A stretch of 64,000 nt of DNA, taken from positions 112,808 to 176,807 of the forward strand of contig NZ_CAJHOB010000007.1 of the NCBI RefSeq assembly GCF_905120355.1, given 5' to 3'. The stretch is from Azonexus hydrophilus (GTDB lineage: Bacteria; Pseudomonadota; Gammaproteobacteria; Burkholderiales; Rhodocyclaceae). How positions within the stretch are numbered: the first letter of the stretch is position 1; every line of letters begins with the position of its first letter. The position numbers were made by a program, and so were the translations under genes. Of this stretch, positions 59,555 to 64,000 are shown piece after piece. The notes beneath the pieces are model-generated. The model was not told where the DNA came from. It saw only the letters and a program-made list of their open reading frames with translations, and searched no databases.

Positions 59555-60297
59555 TGCTTACCCTCCCCCGTGGGACGGGATATTAACCCTGATCCCCACG
59601 AGGGAGTACTACTAACCGTAGTATTTACAGCATTATCAATGTAAGCAGACCACGGATTTAGCTTGCCTGGATTTTGCAAGAGCATAGGGATGTTTGGATT
59701 TGGTGCGGGGCCGCCAGTGTATTGCGGCAAATAAACATTGGAAACACCTTTTGCCAATTTCCCTAAGAAATACCCAAGCCCGGCAAACCCCGCGCTTGTT
59801 GCTGCGGAATCCAGAATATTGTTATCACTGCCATAAATCCAATTATTTGCTCCCGTATTCGCTGCCCCGGCCACGCCTCCAAGCCCCACATCAACAAGAA
59901 GGAATTGCCCGCTCACCGGAAACAGAAATGCCCCAGTCAAGGCTGATCCAACGGTTTGCCAGTAGCGGTAATCCTCACTGTTGCCGCCGGTCAATTGACC
60001 GACCGCATCGAAAGCTCCGCCCACTGTCCCACCAATCACCATTTTCCCCGCACCAAACGCTGCCGCCAGTTCAGGTGCCAGCGCCCCGGTCGCCACCAAC
60101 CCAGCAACAGCGGCAGCGCGCTTGGCTTCCTGATCGAGCGCCGCCGCATAGTCAGCCAATACTTTCTGGTCTGCCGGGTTCGTGCTCGCCCAGGCAATCG
60201 CGCCATCGCCGGTGCAGCCCGCTGCCGGGCAATCCGCCAGCGGCAGGGTGAAGGTTTTACCGTCGGTGCCGAATGAGCCACTATAAAAATAGGCCAT
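59551..60297 (-). CDS. Orphan CdiA-type pre-toxin/toxin C-terminal fragment
   Basis: 248-residue ORF without signal peptide. Residues about 20-150 resemble the Ala/Gly-rich pre-toxin region of betaproteobacterial haemagglutinins: a DCPAAGC Cys pair, WASTNPADQKVLADYAAAL, and GAGKMVIGGTVGGAFDAVGQ. The last 60-80 residues (QYTGGPAPNPNIPMLLQNPG and a Ser/Thr-rich end) form a different, AT-richer module, the probable toxin. It has an ATG of its own and no adhesin stem, as in orphan cdiA-CT modules. The following membrane gene overlaps it by four bases. Confidence 0.6.
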   Translation of the reverse strand: MAYFYSGSFGTDGKTFTLPLADCPAAGCTGDGAIAWASTNPADQKVLADYAAALDQEAKRAAAVAGLVATGALAPELAAAFGAGKMVIGGTVGGAFDAVGQLTGGNSEDYRYWQTVGSALTGAFLFPVSGQFLLVDVGLGGVAGAANTGANNWIYGSDNNILDSAATSAGFAGLGYFLGKLAKGVSNVYLPQYTGGPAPNPNIPMLLQNPGKLNPWSAYIDNAVNTTVSSTPSWGSGLISRPTGEGKQ

Positions 60298-60300
60298 AGA

Positions 60301-60432
60301 CTATTTGCCAAAAAAGAACAGCATGTAAATAGAAATACAACACCAAGCAAGCACAACAGACCAATAGATTATTTTTTCAAACCTTGACAGTTTCTTGTAC
60401 TTTTCATCTGACATTCCGGGGCCACCTGACAT
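60301..60432 (-). CDS. 43-residue single-pass membrane peptide, possible immunity
   Basis: ATG 60432 touches the stop of the upstream toxin-like ORF (TAAATG), behind GAGAGGGG. The peptide has a charged head (MSDEKYKKLSRFEK from its second Met) and one hydrophobic segment (IIYWSVVLAWCCISIYMLFF), ending GK. Three bases separate its stop from the next ORF. Position is that of an immunity gene; no family is recognised. Confidence 0.5.
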   Translation of the reverse strand: MSGGPGMSDEKYKKLSRFEKIIYWSVVLAWCCISIYMLFFFGK

Positions 60433-60903
60433 TTACCGCCCCTCTCTTTCGTTACCAAGCCTGACCCCATACTCTCCAGGAGAAATAGAGCCGCCCGGAG
60501 GGATACTAATCCCAAGTTCGACGGAAGTTTTCTCACCATAAAAACGTGCACTTCCACCACCTACCCCGACTAATGGAAAAACCGGAGCAGGAGCGAAGAA
60601 AGTAGCAGACCCCGAAGCGCCCGAAAGAAAAGCCTTAACCTGATCATCCGTCGTTGAGCCAATAGTTTTTCCGGCAACCAAAGCCACCCCTGGTTTTGTG
60701 GTATAGCCAGGATATTGGCGCAAGACATCTGACTGCCAATAAACATCTGCATTTCTTAAATCAACCACAACCCCTCCGTGAGCAATATAAAAACTTCCAT
60801 TAATGCTCAAATAATCAACCTCACCCCCCGGATTCCCCACTGGGATGCACTCCACACTCACACATGGGTTTTGCCTTTCCAATGGCTCATTAGTTATTGG
60901 CAC
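60433..60903 (-). CDS. Orphan polymorphic-toxin C-terminal fragment
   Basis: 156 residues from a GTG at 60903, but the frame is open for 16 more codons upstream (PILNNPWPLDNTSNGY) to a TAG, which reads like the linker before a CDI toxin domain rather than a gene start. The body has NPCVSVECIPVGNPGG, SINGSFYIAHGGVVVD, QYPGYTTKPGVALVAG and GVRLGNEREG. From memory it resembles a polymorphic-toxin domain family (type 22-like), but this is unverified. It lacks an adhesin stem or secretion signal. Likely a displaced CdiA-CT. Confidence 0.55.
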   Translation of the reverse strand: MPITNEPLERQNPCVSVECIPVGNPGGEVDYLSINGSFYIAHGGVVVDLRNADVYWQSDVLRQYPGYTTKPGVALVAGKTIGSTTDDQVKAFLSGASGSATFFAPAPVFPLVGVGGGSARFYGEKTSVELGISIPPGGSISPGEYGVRLGNEREGR

Positions 60904-60941
60904 ATACCCATTACTTGTATTATCTAGTGGCCAGGGATTAT

Positions 60942-61181
60942 TTAGGATTGGCTATGTAACATCTCAAAATTTTCCATATCAACCAAAGACAATTCCGCTC
61001 GGGAAATACACGTTACCTTTTCCCCAGACAGGTCAATAAAATGGTAAATATAGCTATCATCATAGGGGCTATACCCCCCGCTGCTATAAGTAAAAACCCC
61101 TCCCATTGGCAACACACAATTTCCAACGTTCACATCTTTTGCCAAACGATATAAGCCACCCAAAAAAAGAAATTTATTCAT
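60942..61181 (-). CDS. Hypothetical 79-residue protein, probable immunity
   Basis: ATG 61181 overlaps the upstream stop (TAATG). A small beta-rich protein (FLFLGGLYRLAKDVNVGNC, then GGYSPYDDSYIYHFIDLSG and CISRAELSLVDMENFE) with no signal peptide. Its end abuts the open frame of the next toxin fragment. Size, coupling and AT-richness fit an immunity gene; family not recognised. Confidence 0.5.
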   Translation of the reverse strand: MNKFLFLGGLYRLAKDVNVGNCVLPMGGVFTYSSGGYSPYDDSYIYHFIDLSGEKVTCISRAELSLVDMENFEMLHSQS

Positions 61182-61432
61182 TATTTCCCACCAAGAGGAC
61201 GAAAAGCGCCATTGTTATTTGTGAAAAACTGAACCCCTCCACCAGAACCCCTAGCAGATTCAGGCAAGTTCAAATTTTTTGACGGATCAGCCGCTACAGA
61301 TCGAAGGTGAGTCTGACCTATAGATAACTTGTGCAACCGCCCCTTGGCGCACAATTTTTTATCTTCCTCAAAAAATACAGCCCGAAGATCAAAGTCTTGA
61401 AACGCCTTATCAATATAAGTGATTGCACTCAC
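61181..61432 (-). CDS. Short toxin-fragment-like ORF
   Basis: 83 residues from GTG 61432, starting 20 bases after the cdiI stop and preceded by stops in frame. It reads ITYIDKAFQDFDLRAVFFEE, LCAKGRLHKLSIGQTHLR and ends GGGVQFFTNNNGAFRPLGGK, the last part looking like the tail of a secreted toxin. It is coupled to the next small gene. Probably the stub of a former CdiA-CT; family not known. Confidence 0.45.
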   Translation of the reverse strand: MSAITYIDKAFQDFDLRAVFFEEDKKLCAKGRLHKLSIGQTHLRSVAADPSKNLNLPESARGSGGGVQFFTNNNGAFRPLGGK

Positions 61433-61452
61433 AGTTATAACTTATTATGTTG

Positions 61453-61821
61453 TCAATGCCCATAATTTTCGTTGCGCATCAAGAATAATTTCAACTTCTC
61501 AACAATGCCATTTAGCTGCTCTTTCTCTGAGCGCACAGAGGTGTGAGCCACCTTGATCTCCTCTGCTGTCATTGGGATCTCCTCATAAATATATGACCAC
61601 TTTCCTTTGTCGTCATTTTTGCCATATTTCTTTATGCGACAATTTACCTCCCCGCTCATTGGATCTGAATAAACTTCTATTGCCAACTCTGCATTCTCCC
61701 AAGTTGCAGCAGCGTAGTGTCGAATAGGGTCAAAAAAACTTCCGGTTAATCTAATATTGTTTTTTGCAAGCACCTGGGAAAGGCTTGTGCTTATTGCAAA
61801 TACCAATTCTTTGTCGTTCAT
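61453..61821 (-). CDS. Probable CdiI immunity protein
   Basis: 122-residue soluble protein (MNDKELVFAISTSLSQVL, HYAAATWENAELAIEVYSD, RIKKYGKNDDKGKWSYIYEE, then a charged helix). Its ATG overlaps the stop of the CdiA-like gene (ATGA), the standard cdiA-cdiI arrangement, so it should protect against that toxin. The sequence matches no family I recognise. AT-rich. Confidence 0.7.
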   Translation of the reverse strand: MNDKELVFAISTSLSQVLAKNNIRLTGSFFDPIRHYAAATWENAELAIEVYSDPMSGEVNCRIKKYGKNDDKGKWSYIYEEIPMTAEEIKVAHTSVRSEKEQLNGIVEKLKLFLMRNENYGH

Positions 61822-64000
61822 TTTTTTATCCAGCCTGTTGCGCTTCTGATGTACCCAAACTGTTCTGCGTTTTTAATTAAAAACAAAACCTCTTTTGCGG
61901 CAAAAGAATCTGGCCGCGCTAAAAGAATGGCTTCAGGAGTAGCCCCAATAAATTCTATTGATCGCACCCCAGTTTGAAGTTGTTGTTTTAAGAACGCTTC
62001 ATTTACCTTCCAGGCCAACGCCGCTGACTCTTGTTGTGTAAGTCCGGCGGTTATCTTCTCCCAAACTCCAGAATCAGTTTGATACCAAATTCCACCATTA
62101 AGTTTTGCATCACCAACATAGCCAGAATAATTCCCTTCCCATTTTCCTAACACAACTCGATCACCATTTCCTGCAGCATGAGTTGACTGTTTTGCCAAGC
62201 TATTAGCAAGATCATCGACGTTTTGCCCCAATTTGGCTCCTGCATTTAGAGCCAGTGCATCAATTTGCGGAGCAATCTTTACAAGCGTCTGCTCTAAAGC
62301 CGGTAATCCTGCTGGAAGCATGCCAAGAGCAGCATAGGTATACGCAGCCGCCTCTGGACTCATTCCCAACGATTGCAGCACCTGCTCGCCGTAAGTCGTC
62401 GCCACATCGCCCGTCCACGCCTGCTTCATACCTGCCTGCGCATAATCGGCGCTGATCGTGCCGGTCACGGCGCCGGCGGCGCAGCCGATGCCGCTGGTGC
62501 AAAGCGCCGCACTACCAGCAACGCCCAATGAGCCAAGCGTTCCCTGTGCGGCACCGGCAAAGCGCGGGCCGAGTTTGTTCTGCGACCAGACATCTCCGGC
62601 TTGGTCGAACATGCCGTACCGGAACAGCGATTCCCCGCTGGCATCTCGTTGAATGCCCAACATGGCTTGTTCCGCAGTCATTGACGTACCTGAATCCTGC
62701 AAGCTCCTGAGGTAGCTGTAAGCGGGATCAGTGATAGGTACGCCATCGGCACAGCGAACCATTGCGCATGCGGCAGCCGTCAAACGAGCCTCTTTTTCCG
62801 GGTCGCCCTTGGCCAATTCCTTGATGCGCAACTTTTCCTCTGGATGCAACTGCCGGTTATAGGTATCGACCATCTGCGCGGCATTTATTGCCGCCAAGGC
62901 GTCCTTGCCGAGCAGGGTCGCCGCCAGCGCCGCGCCCAGGCTGGCCGCGACCGTGCCCAGGGATTGCTCGAACCCGGCTTCCTTGAGCCCGCCGTCCAGA
63001 TCGTTCAGCCACGGACTGAGCAGTTCCGCCGTCGCCGCGCCCAGGGCCGCGCCGCCGCATTCGCTGCCCTGCACCTTCGCCGCCGCGCATTGCACCGCCG
63101 CATGCGCCAGCGCCTTGGCAATCACCGTTTCATTGCCCCGGCCCCAGTCGCCAATTTCGCTCGTCAGCGTTTGCGCCAGCGTATTCACCAGCGCCGTTTG
63201 CAGGGTTTCGTTCAGCGGCTTGCCCAGCACCACCGATTGCACGCCCGCGCCAATCGCGGCTTTCGTCGAGTAGAGCGCAAAGCGTTCGGCAAAGCTGGCC
63301 TGACCCGGATTCAAGACCAGCAGGCCGTCCTTTTGCAGGGAGCCGACCACGCCTTGCGTGATGCCCGCCGTCAGCATCGAGGCAACGTAACCTTTCAGGG
63401 CATCCCCCGAGAAGGTCATTTTCAGGGTGTCACCCAGGTTGCCTTTGTTGTTGATGAGGTTGACCGCAGTACTGCCGGCCATCGACGAGAGGCCCGCCGT
63501 CAGCGCCACGTTGGCCCAGCCGGCAGGGATGGCTGCCGTAGTCGCTGTCGCGGCCGTACCCGCCGCCATTGCGCTGCCGGCCTCAGCCCCTGCCCCAATC
63601 CAGGCGCTAGCCGCGCCTGCCGTGAAGTACGCCACCACGATGGCAATCACGGCAGCGGCGACGCCGCCCAACCCCGACTGGCTGTACTTGAAGCTGTCGT
63701 GCACTTCCTTCACCTGCCGCCAATCGACGTCGCCGCGTTGTTCCATTTCTTTGAGCCACGCCAGTTGCGGCTCTGCCGCCACCATCGCGTCGATCGCCTG
63801 GCTCACGCTCTGCCCGTTGATCTCCTTGATGTCGATCTGGATGCTCCCCGCCGCACGGATCGCCAATTCACCGGCTGCCATCAGTTGGCTCTGCACCACG
63901 GTTTCGTCCGTGTGCCCCTTGCCCTTCGCGCTTTGCCACGCCCAACTGCTCTTGCTCTTGTGGTGCGCTTCCTGCATCAGCGCTTTCATCGCCTCGAAGG
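61818..64000 (-). CDS. CdiA-type filamentous haemagglutinin, 3' part (5' end outside window)
   Basis: The frame is open past the right edge (FEA precedes the first visible Met), leaving about 727 residues. Residues 1-130 carry the DUF637 haemagglutinin segment (KALMQEAHHKSKSSWAWQSA, SLIQIDI-like SIQIDIKEINGQSVSQ, AAVIAIVVAYFTAGAAS). A long Ala/Gly-rich pre-toxin follows to about residue 600, containing a Cys pair (ACAMVRCADG). No VENN motif is seen. The last 118 residues (AGNGDRVVLGKWEGNYSGYV to the end, DNA 61821-62174) are the toxin module, AT-richer than the rest. Expected to be exported by a CdiB partner outside the window and delivered on contact. Confidence 0.82.
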   Translation of the reverse strand, partial: FEAMKALMQEAHHKSKSSWAWQSAKGKGHTDETVVQSQLMAAGELAIRAAGSIQIDIKEINGQSVSQAIDAMVAAEPQLAWLKEMEQRGDVDWRQVKEVHDSFKYSQSGLGGVAAAVIAIVVAYFTAGAASAWIGAGAEAGSAMAAGTAATATTAAIPAGWANVALTAGLSSMAGSTAVNLINNKGNLGDTLKMTFSGDALKGYVASMLTAGITQGVVGSLQKDGLLVLNPGQASFAERFALYSTKAAIGAGVQSVVLGKPLNETLQTALVNTLAQTLTSEIGDWGRGNETVIAKALAHAAVQCAAAKVQGSECGGAALGAATAELLSPWLNDLDGGLKEAGFEQSLGTVAASLGAALAATLLGKDALAAINAAQMVDTYNRQLHPEEKLRIKELAKGDPEKEARLTAAACAMVRCADGVPITDPAYSYLRSLQDSGTSMTAEQAMLGIQRDASGESLFRYGMFDQAGDVWSQNKLGPRFAGAAQGTLGSLGVAGSAALCTSGIGCAAGAVTGTISADYAQAGMKQAWTGDVATTYGEQVLQSLGMSPEAAAYTYAALGMLPAGLPALEQTLVKIAPQIDALALNAGAKLGQNVDDLANSLAKQSTHAAGNGDRVVLGKWEGNYSGYVGDAKLNGGIWYQTDSGVWEKITAGLTQQESAALAWKVNEAFLKQQLQTGVRSIEFIGATPEAILLARPDSFAAKEVLFLIKNAEQFGYIRSATGWIKK

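Noticed and set aside
61818..64000. VENN-type CdiA
   Set aside because: No VENN motif was found in the visible stem; the DUF637 and Ala/Gly-rich pre-toxin indicate another class.

Overview
The window is one contiguous stretch of a GC-rich betaproteobacterial chromosome. Gene content and order point to Rhodocyclales: aroA-cmk fusion/rpsA/ihfB/lapA/lapB/rfaE1, an RpfE-type gene next to recJ, class I phaC-phaB, rimP-nusA-infB-rbfA-truB-rpsO-pnp, and bamD divergent from rluD-pgeF. The family assignment is inferred from synteny and protein resemblance only, and no species is claimed. No rRNA, phage, intact insertion sequence or CRISPR array was seen.

Layout. 1-6.5 kb: minus-strand block for envelope and translation (rfaE1 running off the left edge, lapB, lapA, ihfB, rpsA, aroA-cmk). 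The lapB frame carries an in-frame amber codon just before its last zinc-binding Cys pair. 6.6-13.4 kb: typA with a tiny downstream ORF, a gamma-carbonic-anhydrase-like protein, two alpha/beta hydrolases and comEC. 13.6-21 kb: a DUF2726 membrane protein, then an ArsR-type regulator heading a lipid cluster (aas, a membrane protein, a Tat-exported amidohydrolase, an lplT-plsC fusion). 21-25.8 kb: lolD and lolC/E, then rpfE-recJ. 25.8-30.6 kb: alcohol dehydrogenase, a RelE-like/HTH toxin-antitoxin pair framed by 82-bp direct repeats of the phaB 3' end, then phaB and phaC. 30.6-35.3 kb: anion permease, pgeF, rluD, bamD. 35.3-44.2 kb: the translation/RNA operon pnp-rpsO-truB-rbfA-infB-nusA-rimP. 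44.2-50 kb: rluB, scpB, scpA, trpS, an M50 protease, yciO, rnm. 50-51.2 kb: an mcrC remnant and a GNAT/DUF1778 toxin-antitoxin pair. 51.3-57.3 kb: ftsK, trxB, hppA, tRNA-Ser(GGA).

From 57.3 kb to the right edge the sequence becomes accessory and uneven in base composition. It holds the 3' half of a CdiA-type filamentous haemagglutinin, its likely immunity gene, and a run of short, translationally coupled ORFs. These read as three further toxin-fragment/immunity pairs, followed by two lipoprotein genes. One putative immunity membrane protein is split by a 7-T tract that also forms a slippery heptamer, exactly where the DNA changes from AT-rich to GC-rich. This contact-dependent inhibition (CDI) cassette array is the least explained part of the window.

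How the genes fit together: the block at the left edge feeds LPS core heptose supply (rfaE1) and LPS control (lapA/B). aas and lplT-plsC suggest lysophospholipid recycling. lolCDE, bamD, ftsK and comEC are housekeeping envelope and DNA functions. phaBC make storage polyester. The toxin-antitoxin pairs and the CDI array mark the mobile parts of an otherwise conserved segment.
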